From positions 1 to 64,000 of the forward strand of contig JAJYCX010000006.1 in the NCBI GenBank assembly GCA_021778015.1: a stretch of DNA of 64,000 bases. The letters run 5' to 3'. The DNA is from Pseudomonadota bacterium (lineage in GTDB: Bacteria; Pseudomonadota; Gammaproteobacteria; UBA1113). The notes under the pieces were generated by a model. The model did not search any database, had not been told where the DNA came from, and saw only the letters and a list, made by a program, of their open reading frames with translations. The translations under genes were made by a program, and so were the position numbers. Below are positions 44,898 to 54,600 of the stretch, one piece after another; the first letter of the stretch is position 1; every line of letters begins with the position of its first letter.

Positions 44898-46052
44898 ATG
44901 TTTTTGTTTCGTAACAGCTACAACAATAGAAAGGCCGCATCTTTTTTTAATCAGCATCGATTATTTCAGAGTTCACTGTCACAAGATTTTTCTAATAAAG
45001 CAGGTATCTTGCAAAAAAATACGTTGCTAGAACAGAACGGTATGAAAAAATATGACCATACTGGAATAGAAACCGATCATACAAGTCAAAATGAATTATG
45101 GTTTCTTTTTAGAGGGGAAACGTTATTTTTACAAACACAGGAAAATAGTGTAACGATACCTACTTCTTCCGCACTCAAACAATTTAATTTACCCTTTGAA
45201 GAAAAACAGCACATAGGCAAACATGATAGTAAAAATTGTTTTATTCTAAATCTTCCGAAAACAATGGAGCTACCTGCATTACCTAAGGATATGAATTTTT
45301 ATCCTTTACGCGAAGCACATGTTTTATTAGCCGAAAAAAGTATCTTTAGCATGCTACTTAAGGCTATTCAGATTTCTTTCTGGGATAAGAAAACCCAATT
45401 TTGTGGCTCTTGTGGAACAAAAACGTCATTGGATGGTAAAATGATGGCGAAAGCTTGCAGTGATTGTGGTAGCCTTACTTTTGCTCAGTTTTCTCCCGCT
45501 ATGTTGGTATTAATTTGGCGTAATGATGAAATCTTATTGGCACGTTCACACACATTTCCACCAGGCCGCTATAATATATTAGCGGGATTTGTTGAGCCAG
45601 GAGAAACAGTAGAAGAAACAGTGGTTCGAGAAGTAAAAGAAGAAGTTGGTATTGAAATAAAAAACTTACGTTATGTAGCATCCCAGCCCTGGCCATTTCC
45701 AAGCAATTTGATGTTTGGTTTCACGGCAGAACATGCCGCCGGGAACATTTGTATCGATCAAGAAGAATTAGACGATGCTCAATGGTTTTCAATTGATAAC
45801 TTACCTTCCTTACCACATTCAGTGAGCCTCTCGCGACAAATGGTAGATGCGCATATTGCTTCAAGAAAAAAAATGAATATACAGACTAGTGAATGGCCCC
45901 TATTAAAATCAATATCGCCTAAAACTCCTTTCTTGAGAAGGACTACCATCACGGCCCTTGCAGCAACAGGATTATTGATGGCAGGATTTTGGAAACCAAT
46001 GAAAGATTATGTTCAATCTTATATAGAGGATCAGCCAAAGAATAGGCCATAA
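44898..46052 (+). CDS. nudC: NADH pyrophosphatase (NudC-like Nudix hydrolase) with C-terminal membrane segment
   Basis: 384 aa, against about 260 for E. coli NudC. Zinc ribbon CGSCG...CSDCG, Nudix box GFVEPGETVEETVVREVKEEVGI (GX5EX7REUXEEXGU, written in pieces: GFVEPGETVEET, REVKEEVGI), and the NudC-specific SQPWPFPSN just after it. NudC cleaves NAD(H) and removes NAD caps from RNA. The N-terminus is longer than usual, and the last 60 residues add a predicted membrane helix (TTITALAATGLLMAGFW) with a charged tail, which could anchor the enzyme. AGGAG precedes the ATG. Confidence 0.88.
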   Translation: MFLFRNSYNNRKAASFFNQHRLFQSSLSQDFSNKAGILQKNTLLEQNGMKKYDHTGIETDHTSQNELWFLFRGETLFLQTQENSVTIPTSSALKQFNLPFEEKQHIGKHDSKNCFILNLPKTMELPALPKDMNFYPLREAHVLLAEKSIFSMLLKAIQISFWDKKTQFCGSCGTKTSLDGKMMAKACSDCGSLTFAQFSPAMLVLIWRNDEILLARSHTFPPGRYNILAGFVEPGETVEETVVREVKEEVGIEIKNLRYVASQPWPFPSNLMFGFTAEHAAGNICIDQEELDDAQWFSIDNLPSLPHSVSLSRQMVDAHIASRKKMNIQTSEWPLLKSISPKTPFLRRTTITALAATGLLMAGFWKPMKDYVQSYIEDQPKNRP

Positions 46053-46228
46053 CGAATTATCCGAAAGAAAAGGTGCAATCCATTGGCATAAGGACTTCAT
46101 TTGCTTCTGTTGCGATCATAGAGCAGTTAAAATTTGGCGCTATATTTAATACGTCCAATCTTGACTAAGAAAGTTACAGTGCTATAAAATAATAGCATCA
46201 TTCTTGAATACATTAGGAACTCTTCCCA

Positions 46229-47005
46229 ATGCAGCACTATTTTTCTCTACACCCCTATGTTTTATATTTTTTCCTATTGGGAATGGGTTTCTTATCTGGG
46301 TTTATAGATACGATTGCCGGTGGAGGCGGACTCATTAGTGTTCCGGCGCTGATGTATAGCGGTATGCCTGTGACTCTGGCTTTAGGAACCAATAAATTTC
46401 AGAGTGTCTTTGGGCTGACCATGGCGGTCTATAAATACCATAGGAGAGGATTTATCAATTTCAAAATGATTTATCGTGGGTTGCTGATGGGGGTACTCGG
46501 TGCTGGTTCGGGAGCTGTTTTAGTTAATTATATATCCAATCAGTTTATGAAATATATTATCCCATTCTTATTATTGGGAGTGTTTGTTTTCAATTTGCTG
46601 TATAAAGAATTAGGATTAAAACCTGGAAAAAAGCATCTTCCTGAACACCTATTCTTTCCATTATTTGGTTTTATTTTGGGATTTTATGATGCTTTTTTTG
46701 GACCTGGAACGGGAAATTTTTGGATTATCGCCATTGTTTTCTTTTTGGGATATACCTTTCTAGAAGCTTCTGGTTATGCGAAAGTTTTAAATCTCAAGAG
46801 TAACTTAATTGCGCTGTCTATCTTTCTTTATTATGGTGAGGTGAGTTTCGTTATAGGTATTATCATGGGCATAGGACAACTTGCTGGAAGTTACTTAGGC
46901 GCACATATGGTTATTTTAAAAGGGTCAAAATTGGTGCGGCCACTCTTTATGGCGGTGATTTTTGTGAATATTCTAGTATTGTTTTATGATTGGATTAAAG
47001 TTTAA
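46229..47005 (+). CDS. TSUP (TauE/SafE) family membrane permease
   Basis: 258 aa, about 8 membrane segments. The two-fold repeat typical of the family is visible: GFLSGFIDTIAGGGGLISVPAL in the first half and GFYDAFFGPGTGNFWII in the second. Family members move sulfite, sulfonates or other organic anions. AGGAA precedes ATG. Convergent with the following MFS gene. Confidence 0.9.
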   Translation: MQHYFSLHPYVLYFFLLGMGFLSGFIDTIAGGGGLISVPALMYSGMPVTLALGTNKFQSVFGLTMAVYKYHRRGFINFKMIYRGLLMGVLGAGSGAVLVNYISNQFMKYIIPFLLLGVFVFNLLYKELGLKPGKKHLPEHLFFPLFGFILGFYDAFFGPGTGNFWIIAIVFFLGYTFLEASGYAKVLNLKSNLIALSIFLYYGEVSFVIGIIMGIGQLAGSYLGAHMVILKGSKLVRPLFMAVIFVNILVLFYDWIKV

Positions 47006-47023
47006 GCCGTATATACCCAATAC

Positions 47024-47155
47024 ATTTCAAGATGCGAGTTTAATGCTACAAGCAACTACAGACTAGAGTTGTGTCATCCCCTACTTCGTCGAGGATGACA
47101 AAGCTTCGATTCAAATCTATAGTATTCATCAAGATCTCGCTTCTTCATTGGCGAT
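47024..47155. repeat. Repeat family B (copy B3) between convergent genes
   Basis: Starts TTTCAAGATGCGAG, contains TGTCATCCCCTACTTCGTCG and ends with the same 60 bp as copy B2 (CTATAGTATTCATCAAGATC). Confidence 0.7.
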
Positions 47156-47164
47156 GGGTATAGC

Positions 47165-48400
47165 TCAATCTACCACTACTTGTTCAGCTCTCTTACTCCG
47201 CACTGCCCAGGTATACAGCACGAAACCAAGGATCACAAAGGCAGCGCTGGTGTAGGCAATTGGTTTAGAGCTTTGAGCGCTGATCATACTGACCAGAAAA
47301 CCAGAACTCATAGTTACACTTAAATTGATTAAGGTAGTAACGCCGCCGGCACTGCCAGCCAATTCTTTAAACATGCTCATCGTTAACCCCATACAAGTAG
47401 GGTACAGTACGCCATTAGCAAAGAATAAGAAAGCAGTGGGGATAAGTATTGCCCACACATTATGGCTAAAAGAAGTCATTACAACACCGATCAAGGAAAA
47501 TATTAAGACTAGAGGCATGCCTGTGGATAATATTTTTTGCGGGTCAAAATATTTGACTAAAACGCGACAACAAAATGTCCCCGATAAGAAGACGAGTCCC
47601 AAACAAAAAGCGGCGTGACCAAAAAATATAGGGGAATGACCTAACTTTTTCTCAATGAAAAAAGGCCCTAAAGTGTTAAAAATAATAAGGGTAGAATAAA
47701 GACAACCCATTAACACGCTGACACTTACGAAAATTTTATCGGGTAACAGAATGGCAAAGTTATTTTTGATGCGCTTTAAACTTAAGCCCATGCGTTTATG
47801 TTTATGGTGTGTTTCAGGCAACCATAGAAAACAGGCTATAGCCCCTATAAGACCATAAATAGCGAAAAATAAAAAACAAGCCTGCCAGCCTATATAGACT
47901 TGTAAATAACCGCCAATGATGGGTCCAATGATAGGCCCTATGCCCCACATCGTTGCTAACCACGAAGCTGTGCGCAATAAGGCTGCTCCAGTTAATAAAT
48001 CCGCTATAACTGAACGCGCTAATACACCAAAAGTGCCTATAGCTAAGCCTTGTAATAATCGAGATACTAATAAAACAGAGGGATAAGGATAAAGTGGAGG
48101 TATTACACTGACAACAACCAATAAAATAAAACCGCCTAACATAAGACGGCGACGGCCCCAGGTATCCGATAATAGCCCGCTGAAAAAAGTACCACTCATC
48201 AACCCCACTAAATAAATAGCGATGAGATCTTTGGCGACCATGGGGGAGATGTGTAAAGCCTGATTAATGGCAGGCAATGAGGGTGCAATTAAATCGATAC
48301 CCATTCCCACTAAGGGTAAAAAACACAGTAACATCCTAACGACAGCGCGTGTTCCGGCTTCTGAAAGGGGAGTATGAGGGGTTTCAGGGGATGAGGTCAT
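47165..48400 (-). CDS. Bcr/CflA-type MFS multidrug transporter
   Basis: 411 aa, 12 membrane segments. Bcr/CflA hallmarks: LPLVGMGIDLIAPSLPAI in TM1, motif A GLLSDTWGRRRLMLGG, and WGIGPIIGPIIGGYLQ in TM5. The frame opens at TTG 48406, but ATG 48400 has AAAGG at good spacing. Likely a proton-driven exporter of drugs or metabolites. Confidence 0.9.
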   Translation of the reverse strand: MTSSPETPHTPLSEAGTRAVVRMLLCFLPLVGMGIDLIAPSLPAINQALHISPMVAKDLIAIYLVGLMSGTFFSGLLSDTWGRRRLMLGGFILLVVVSVIPPLYPYPSVLLVSRLLQGLAIGTFGVLARSVIADLLTGAALLRTASWLATMWGIGPIIGPIIGGYLQVYIGWQACFLFFAIYGLIGAIACFLWLPETHHKHKRMGLSLKRIKNNFAILLPDKIFVSVSVLMGCLYSTLIIFNTLGPFFIEKKLGHSPIFFGHAAFCLGLVFLSGTFCCRVLVKYFDPQKILSTGMPLVLIFSLIGVVMTSFSHNVWAILIPTAFLFFANGVLYPTCMGLTMSMFKELAGSAGGVTTLINLSVTMSSGFLVSMISAQSSKPIAYTSAAFVILGFVLYTWAVRSKRAEQVVVD

Positions 48401-48488
48401 TTTCAACCTTTATTAGAATAATTCTTTGAAGAATAATCTCATTTTGAGAGGGTGGTGTCAAGACTATAAGTAGCCTTAGCCTAGCACT

Positions 48489-48517
48489 TTGACAGCCCGT
48501 ATAAAACCAGGTAAAAT
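48489..48517 (+). promoter_or_regulatory. rpmF: Sigma70 promoter of the rpmF-plsX-fab genes
   Basis: TTGACA (48489-48494), 17 bp, TAAAAT (48512-48517), about 35 bp before ATG 48553. Near-consensus and suited to a highly expressed ribosomal protein gene. Confidence 0.75.
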
Positions 48518-48552
48518 CGCCTTAATTTTAAAGCATAATCGGGAGTAAACCA

Positions 48553-48750
48553 ATGGCTGTACAACAAACGCGCAAATCGCACTCTAAAACAGGTATGCGT
48601 CGCGCCCACGATTTCTTAACAGGCCCAACCTTATCCAGTGATCCGACCACAGGTGAATTGCACCGCCGTCACCACATCACCAAAGAAGGCTATTATCGCG
48701 GTAAAAAAGTATTAGAAAACAAAGCCTTAGATATTTCCGACGAAGACTAG
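48553..48750 (+). CDS. rpmF: 50S ribosomal protein L32
   Basis: 65 aa. N-terminus [20 protein letters not shown] is typical of bL32. There is no CxxC zinc pair, as in many gammaproteobacteria. GGGAG precedes ATG. It leads the rpmF-plsX-fab block, linking ribosome and lipid synthesis. Confidence 0.96.
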   Translation: MAVQQTRKSHSKTGMRRAHDFLTGPTLSSDPTTGELHRRHHITKEGYYRGKKVLENKALDISDED

Positions 48751-48769
48751 GTTAAGACAACTAAAAATT

Positions 48770-49798
48770 ATGTCTACTACTATCACTGTAGCGCTGGATG
48801 CCATGGGCGGCGACCACGGCCCGAAGGTCATCGTGCCCGCAGCATTAAGCGCTCTGGACTATTATCCGCAATTGTCCCTCATTCTAGTAGGGGATGAGAT
48901 TGTATTAAAATCATTACTTATCAAAAAACGCTATGACACTAGCCGCTTGCGTGTACATCATGCCAGTGAACAAGTGGCTATGGATGAACCGCCAGCGCAA
49001 GCCTTACGTTACAAAAAAGACTCTTCTATGCGCGTGGCGCTCAATCTAGTTAAAGACGGAATAGCCGGTGCTTGTGTGAGTGCGGGTAATACTGGCGCCT
49101 TATTAGCTACGGCGCGGTTTGTGTTAAAAATGCTACCGGGTATAGATCGTCCGGCGCTCATTGGTTTGATGCCTACCACTGTCAATAGTGAAACCATGGT
49201 GCGAGTATTAGATTTAGGGGCAAACATCGATTCTACCGCTACACACTTATTACAATTTGCTGCAATGGGACACATCGTCTCGCATGCCATCGATGGCGTG
49301 GCTACTCCGCGCATCGCTTTATTGAATATAGGCGAAGAAGAAATTAAAGGCAATGAAGTCATTAAACAAGCAGCACAATTATTTGCTGCGCAATCCTCGC
49401 TAAATTACATAGGTTTTGTGGAAGCCAACGATATATTTACCGGTAAAGCAGATGTCATCGTTTGCGATGGTTTTATAGGTAATATTGCTTTAAAAGCTTG
49501 TGAAGGGACGGCGCGGATGTTGTTACAAATTTTTAAAGCAGCTATACAAAAAAGTATTTTAGCGCGTTTAGCGATTCCTTTTTTATTACCCGTATTAAAC
49601 AAAACAAAAAAACAGTTTGACCCAGCACGTTATAATGGCGCCTCCTTTTTAGGATTAAATGGCGTTGTTGTAAAAAGTCATGGTAATGCTAAAGAAGTTG
49701 CTTTTCGTATGGCGATTTATCAGGCACTAAGACAAGCCGAGCAAGCTGTGCCGCAACAAATCGCCAGCCGAGTAGAATTGACTTTAGCGAATACATAA
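48770..49798 (+). CDS. plsX: Phosphate acyltransferase PlsX
   Basis: 342 aa. PlsX makes acyl-phosphate from acyl-ACP for phospholipid synthesis. Conserved segments: ALDAMGGDHGP at the N-terminus, SAGNTGALLA, and FVEANDIFTGKADVIVCDGF. 19 bp after rpmF, probably co-transcribed. Confidence 0.96.
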   Translation: MSTTITVALDAMGGDHGPKVIVPAALSALDYYPQLSLILVGDEIVLKSLLIKKRYDTSRLRVHHASEQVAMDEPPAQALRYKKDSSMRVALNLVKDGIAGACVSAGNTGALLATARFVLKMLPGIDRPALIGLMPTTVNSETMVRVLDLGANIDSTATHLLQFAAMGHIVSHAIDGVATPRIALLNIGEEEIKGNEVIKQAAQLFAAQSSLNYIGFVEANDIFTGKADVIVCDGFIGNIALKACEGTARMLLQIFKAAIQKSILARLAIPFLLPVLNKTKKQFDPARYNGASFLGLNGVVVKSHGNAKEVAFRMAIYQALRQAEQAVPQQIASRVELTLANT

Positions 49799-49831
49799 TT
49801 CGATTTTTTGAAATGATTTTCGATGCCACGA

Positions 49832-49904
49832 CATACCGAGCCGCGACCGTCAGGGAGCGAGTATTTGAAAAATCCGCTCCCTGACACGGTTGCGGCTCGG
49901 TATG
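49832..49904. repeat. Repeat family C (copy C3), long hairpin between plsX and fabH
   Basis: CATACCGAGCCGCGACCGT then CAGGGAGCG (49832-49859) pairs with CGCTCCCTG then ACACGGTTGCGGCTCGGTATG (49875-49904), almost perfectly, around a 15-nt loop. Related to 26052-26132 and 30278-30342. It may attenuate transcription into fabH. Confidence 0.75.
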
Positions 49905-49936
49905 CGTCTTTAAGAGGTATAGATTGAGGAATAATA

Positions 49937-50899
49937 ATGAAATACAGCCGCATAGCAGGAACCGGTAGTTATCTGCCGAAAAAAGTTGTCACCAACGAAG
50001 AACTCGCTCAAAAAGTAGATACTACCGACGAGTGGATTGTTTCACGCACGGGCATTAGCTCTCGCCATGTATCTAGTCCAGAAGAAACTTCTTCTTATAT
50101 GGGCTATCACGCAGGCCTACATGCTTTAGAAGCCGCAGGGCTGAGTGCAAATGATCTGGATATGATCATCGTTGCTACAACGACTCCAGACAAAGGCTTG
50201 CCCAATACGGCGTGCTTATTGCAAGAACGTTTAGGCATTACCAACATTCCTGCCTTTGATATTACGGTCGCTTGCGCGGGCTTTGTTTATGCATTATCGG
50301 TTGCCGATCAATACATACGCGGCGGCATGATGAAAACTATATTAGTAGTAGGGGTTGATGTATTAACCGCGGTCACCAACTGGGACGATCGCAGTACATG
50401 TGTGTTATTTGGCGATGGTGCAGGTGCAATTATCTTGCAAGCCGATGACAAGCCGGGGATTTTATCAACGCATCTACATGCCGATGGCCGTCAAAAAGAC
50501 AGCTTATACATTCCGACTTGGTTGCCAGGACAGCGTAAAGAAGAAGAATTATCTTACATACACATGGATGGCCGAGAAGTATTTCGTTTTGCGGTAAAAG
50601 CTTTAGGCCAAGTGGTGGAAGAAGCGTTGGCTGCTAATCACATGTCACAAACAGACATTGATTGGTTTATTCCACATCAAGCCAATTTACGCATCATTAC
50701 TGCTTTGGCCGAGAAATTAAAATTATCACTCGATAAAGTGGTGATAACAGTGGATCGCCATGCCAACACTTCAGCTGCTTCTGTACCTTTAGCGCTAGAT
50801 GAAGCAGTGCGTGATGGGCGTATACAACGCGGCCAAACTTTATTATTGGAAGCCATAGGCGGCGGTTTTGTGTGGGGCGCGGCTTTAATTATTTATTAG
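49937..50899 (+). CDS. fabH: 3-oxoacyl-[ACP] synthase III
   Basis: 320 aa. FabH starts fatty-acid synthesis by joining acetyl-CoA to malonyl-ACP. Active-site Cys in DITVACAGFVYAL, His in WFIPHQANLRI and Asn in DRHANTSAASVPLAL. GAGGA precedes ATG. Housekeeping counterpart of the diverged KAS III at 39285. Confidence 0.97.
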   Translation: MKYSRIAGTGSYLPKKVVTNEELAQKVDTTDEWIVSRTGISSRHVSSPEETSSYMGYHAGLHALEAAGLSANDLDMIIVATTTPDKGLPNTACLLQERLGITNIPAFDITVACAGFVYALSVADQYIRGGMMKTILVVGVDVLTAVTNWDDRSTCVLFGDGAGAIILQADDKPGILSTHLHADGRQKDSLYIPTWLPGQRKEEELSYIHMDGREVFRFAVKALGQVVEEALAANHMSQTDIDWFIPHQANLRIITALAEKLKLSLDKVVITVDRHANTSAASVPLALDEAVRDGRIQRGQTLLLEAIGGGFVWGAALIIY

Positions 50900-50901
50900 A
50901 G

Positions 50902-50950
50902 TGTTGTCATCCTCGGCCGAAGGCCGGGGGTCCAGTTTCAAACAGGTTTT
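50902..50950. repeat. Repeat family B fragment (B4) between fabH and fabD
   Basis: GTTGTCATCCTCGGCCGAAG and GCCGGGGGTCCAGTTTCAAA match the core of other B copies. The short palindrome CGGCCGAAGGCCG lies within. Confidence 0.65.
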
Positions 50951-50973
50951 AAGATCTTTAATTGGGATATACT

Positions 50974-51912
50974 ATGGAAAAATATGCAATTTTATTTCCG
51001 GGTCAAGGCTCACAATCGGTGGGCATGCTAAATGCTTTTGAAGAGAATTATGCTGACGTATTAGGGACTGTATTTCGTTCCGCGTCTAAAGCATTAAACG
51101 ATGATTTATGGGAAATAATCAGTCGCGATAGTCGCGGCCTTTTAGATCAAACACAATACACGCAACCCGCATTATTGGCCGCATCTTATGTGATGTGGCT
51201 TATTTGGCAAAAAACAGCAAAAACAAAACCTAGCTTTTTAGCCGGACACAGTCTAGGTGAATATACGGCATTGGTATGCGCCGAAGCGCTTGCTTTTGAA
51301 GATGCAATTGCTTTAGTCGCTTTACGGGGTCGTTTGATGCAACAAGCTGTACCAGAAGGTGTAGGCGCAATGGCCGCCATTGTAGGTTTAAGCGATGAAG
51401 CCGTGGCTAATTTGTGTCAACAAGCCAGCAAAGAAGGCGTAGTGAGCCCTGCTAATTATAATGCCATAGGACAAGTGGTTATATCCGGTCATAAGGAAGC
51501 GGTGTTATATGCTATAGAAGAAGCTAAAGCTGCAGGTGCTAAAATCGCAAAACTATTGGCTGTGAGCGTACCATCGCATTGCGCGTTGATGAAACCAGCT
51601 GCAGAAGCCTTAGGCGATGCTTTAGAGCGTATAGCCATACACGCACCGCGCTATCCTATTATACACAATGCGACTGTAGATATCGTTGAACATCCAGACG
51701 ATATACGTCAGCGCTTAGTGGAACAAATGTATCAACCTGTGCGTTGGGTGGAAACCGTGCAACGTTTAGTCGCTGAAGGAGTGACTTTGGCCTTGGAATG
51801 CGGCCCTGGCAATGTGTTAACCGGTTTAAATAAGCGTATAGACAAGGATCTAAAAAGCTTCACGCTAAAAGATCCTAATTGTTTTAATGACGTAGCAAAG
51901 GAGACAAACTAA
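50974..51912 (+). CDS. fabD: Malonyl CoA-ACP transacylase
   Basis: 312 aa. FabD transfers malonyl groups from CoA to ACP. N-terminal ILFPGQGSQSVGM, nucleophile Ser in AGHSLGEYTAL, and the later VPSHCALM with the catalytic His. The frame opens at TTG 50962, but ATG 50974 gives the standard MEKYAILFPG start. Its stop abuts the fabG ATG. Confidence 0.96.
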   Translation: MEKYAILFPGQGSQSVGMLNAFEENYADVLGTVFRSASKALNDDLWEIISRDSRGLLDQTQYTQPALLAASYVMWLIWQKTAKTKPSFLAGHSLGEYTALVCAEALAFEDAIALVALRGRLMQQAVPEGVGAMAAIVGLSDEAVANLCQQASKEGVVSPANYNAIGQVVISGHKEAVLYAIEEAKAAGAKIAKLLAVSVPSHCALMKPAAEALGDALERIAIHAPRYPIIHNATVDIVEHPDDIRQRLVEQMYQPVRWVETVQRLVAEGVTLALECGPGNVLTGLNKRIDKDLKSFTLKDPNCFNDVAKETN

Positions 51913-52656
51913 ATGAGTTTAACGGGTAAAACGGCTCTTATTACCGGTGCTAGCCGCGGTATAGGTCATGCAATATTATTGGGTTTAGCCGAAATGGGTG
52001 CAACTGTAGTCGGTACTGCTACCAGCGACAAAGGTACTAAGCTTATTACAGATGCTTTAGCTGCAAAAGGATATACCGGTGGTGCTGTGGTTATGGATGT
52101 GCGCGATGATAATTCAGTTGCTGCGGCATTGGCGGCGGTAGAAGAAGGGTATGGTGCGCCAGCCATCGTTGTGAACAACGCGGGTGTTACGGCAGATAAC
52201 TTATTTTTACGAATGAAGATGGAAGAATGGCAAAGTGTATTAGATGCTAATTTAACGGCATTATATCGTGTCACCAAACCTTGTTTGCGTGCTATGTTAA
52301 AAGCACATTGGGGCCGCATTATTAACATCAGCTCTGTGGTGGGTGTGTCGGGTAATCCAGGACAAGCGAATTATTGCGCTTCTAAAGCGGGTGTCATTGG
52401 CTTTAGCAAATCTTTGGCACAAGAAGTGGCGAGTCGTAACATCACCGTCAATGTGGTTGCACCTGGTTTTATAGGCACAGACATGACCAATGTGTTATCG
52501 GAAGAGCAGCAAATACAACTCAAAAAGTCCATTCCCATGCAACGCATCGGTACGCCAGAAGAAATTGCTGCCGCAGTGTGTTTTTTAGCAAGCCCAGGTG
52601 CGAGCTATATTACGGGTGAAACTATACAAGTGAATGGCGGCATGTACATGCAGTAA
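51913..52656 (+). CDS. fabG: 3-oxoacyl-[ACP] reductase
   Basis: 247 aa. NADPH motif TGASRGIG, NNAG, catalytic Ser in NISSVVG and Tyr/Lys in YCASK; C-terminal GETIQVNGGMYM. FabG reduces 3-ketoacyl-ACP. The ATG directly follows the fabD TAA. Confidence 0.97.
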   Translation: MSLTGKTALITGASRGIGHAILLGLAEMGATVVGTATSDKGTKLITDALAAKGYTGGAVVMDVRDDNSVAAALAAVEEGYGAPAIVVNNAGVTADNLFLRMKMEEWQSVLDANLTALYRVTKPCLRAMLKAHWGRIINISSVVGVSGNPGQANYCASKAGVIGFSKSLAQEVASRNITVNVVAPGFIGTDMTNVLSEEQQIQLKKSIPMQRIGTPEEIAAAVCFLASPGASYITGETIQVNGGMYMQ

Positions 52657-53029
52657 TGCGCTATCTGCGGGCTGTTCGCGAGCTGCGAAATATTTATACT
52701 TCTGAGTGTGATTAAAACTTAGGGCAGAATCGTTATTACTGCTATGTGCGGTTAAATCCAGGGCGCAGTATTATAGTTTATTGCTGGCCGGGTCCTGTCC
52801 CGGCGATACCCCGTCGTGCTCGTGCCTGCGCGCGCCGAGGACCCCCTCGCCGGGACACCCAGCCATAACTACCGCGCTTTGTGTCGAATCAATTCATATC
52901 CATTTGGCCTATTGAGGTAATAGCTAGAACTAGGCTGTTGTCATTAGTAGTGAGCTATAACAACTCAGCCTTGGATCTAATCATACTGAAGTATGTGTTT
53001 GAGCGTAATAACAGATCAACTTAATAACG
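52657..53029. other. Gene-free 373-bp gap with GC-rich inverted repeat
   Basis: No convincing gene. TGTCCCGGCGA (52796-52806) and TCGCCGGGACA (52847-52857) form an 11-bp inverted repeat around a GC-rich 40-bp centre, unlike the A/T-rich surroundings. It may terminate fabG and the oppositely oriented glycosyltransferase. Confidence 0.55.
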
Positions 53030-53968
53030 CTATAGCTTATTTACAACCGCCTGAAAAACTTCAGCCACTGTAATAGCTTCCATAGATGGGCCTTGAATCA
53101 GCGTTAAATCTTTTAAGTTAGGATAAGGCCCTGTGCGGGTTAAACTAGTATAGCCAAATAAGGCAATCAAGGGCACATTGCTGGCACAGGCTACATGCAT
53201 TAAACCCGTGTCCGGAGATATAAATAGTTTTAAATATTTCATTAAAGAATACAACTGAGGCACCGTGGTTTGATCGATAAAATTAACAATATTCGGTGCG
53301 CGTTTTTCTAATTTTCTACCCAACACTTTTTCACTATTGGATCCTGTTATGACCAATTTAATCCGCGGGTTATGGACATGCAGTTTTTGAGCGAGCTCAA
53401 CGATGTGTTCAAAGGGCCATATTTTAGGATGACTTAATTTTTTCAAAAGAGCAAAGCGTTTTTTAGCAATACTATGGCACCCGATTTGGCACCCTATTAA
53501 AATATCTTTTTCTCGATCGATTTTGTGTAATCTAAAAATAGCTTCTACATGAGCATAGTCTTCTGCGTTAGGAAATAAGCGATAATTCTTTTCTACGGGG
53601 CAATTGGTTAATGACAGTAATTTTTGCATAAATAATACGGCTTGCTCCGCCTGATGGATCTGCGGATCGTTAGATCCTATGGTGTCTAGTGGAGCGTTTA
53701 AAGCGCTTAAATAGTGTTGAGCCTCAGGACCGTTGTGAATGTTGATGCCTCTGTCATAGGAGGGAAGTGTATCCAACTCCGGCCGTACAAAAACATGATG
53801 GATGTCTGGATTATTTCTTAAAACCTCGGCAGACAGTTCAGACAAGGCAATGATGTCGATTTTTACAGAAGGGCAAGCTTGTTTAAGCAAATGAATCGCT
53901 GGCGTACACATGAGGGTATCGCCCAAGCGCGCGGGCGTGACCATAACCACACTTTTGTTTTCAAACAT
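53030..53968 (-). CDS. Glycosyltransferase family 9 (heptosyltransferase-like)
   Basis: 312 aa, GT-B fold. N-terminal VVMVTPARLGDTLMCTPAIH is the family-9 start; the donor-binding part has ISPDTGLMHVACASNVPLIA followed by LFGYTSLTRTGP. Such enzymes add ADP-heptose to LPS core or similar sugars to other acceptors. It interrupts the usual fabG-acpP order and reads the other way. Confidence 0.87.
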   Translation of the reverse strand: MFENKSVVMVTPARLGDTLMCTPAIHLLKQACPSVKIDIIALSELSAEVLRNNPDIHHVFVRPELDTLPSYDRGINIHNGPEAQHYLSALNAPLDTIGSNDPQIHQAEQAVLFMQKLLSLTNCPVEKNYRLFPNAEDYAHVEAIFRLHKIDREKDILIGCQIGCHSIAKKRFALLKKLSHPKIWPFEHIVELAQKLHVHNPRIKLVITGSNSEKVLGRKLEKRAPNIVNFIDQTTVPQLYSLMKYLKLFISPDTGLMHVACASNVPLIALFGYTSLTRTGPYPNLKDLTLIQGPSMEAITVAEVFQAVVNKL

Positions 53969-54195
53969 GACGGCTCCGCTATACGTTTTTATAATTGATT
54001 ACGTTCTAGAGCGCATATTGTAGCACTTTTATACAGCAAAATAAAGGGTGTGGACCGTTTTATATAGATATGAGTAATTACTATACATTATTTGAGGGCT
54101 ATGGTATACTCTTTGACGTTATAAAGCATTATTTTATAACTGTATGAAAAATATAATAATTTAGCGAAATATAAATAAAATTGGCGGGGTAAAAA

Positions 54196-54573
54196 ATGTC
54201 TGATTCATTCTCTCATATAGCAGAAACACTAGAAGAAACAAAAGACGATGCAACGCATCATATGCACGATATAACGAGTGAGGCTGCTTTGCAGCAGGAG
54301 AATGTAAGGGATTTTTTTCTATCACGCTTCCGTGCTGTAATTCTTGACAAAGCAAAAATAATAAATTTTCAGGAGTCTAATCAAGGATATGCACATTGTC
54401 CTGGAGAAACAACCTGTATTTCAGCCGGTAAAAAATATAGCTTTTTATCTTCTAATGATGGTAGTGAAAATAGTAATCCAAATAAGGTTGCCCCCCCAAC
54501 ACCGCTACGCTCAAAAATACCTGCAGCAAAAGAGCCTCCCGCAACGCCTCCGCGATGTAATGCGCCGGGCTAA
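54196..54573 (+). CDS. Small orphan protein
   Basis: 125 aa; no family recognised. GGCGGGG is 7 bp before ATG, supporting translation. The first 50 residues are acidic and His-rich and look helical; the C-terminal 40 are Pro/Ser/Lys-rich (APPTPLRSKIPAAKEPPATP). No signal peptide. It sits between a glycosyltransferase and acpP as an insertion in the fab locus. Confidence 0.5.
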   Translation: MSDSFSHIAETLEETKDDATHHMHDITSEAALQQENVRDFFLSRFRAVILDKAKIINFQESNQGYAHCPGETTCISAGKKYSFLSSNDGSENSNPNKVAPPTPLRSKIPAAKEPPATPPRCNAPG

Positions 54574-54600
54574 ACCTTTAGACTAACTCCGCAATTATGG

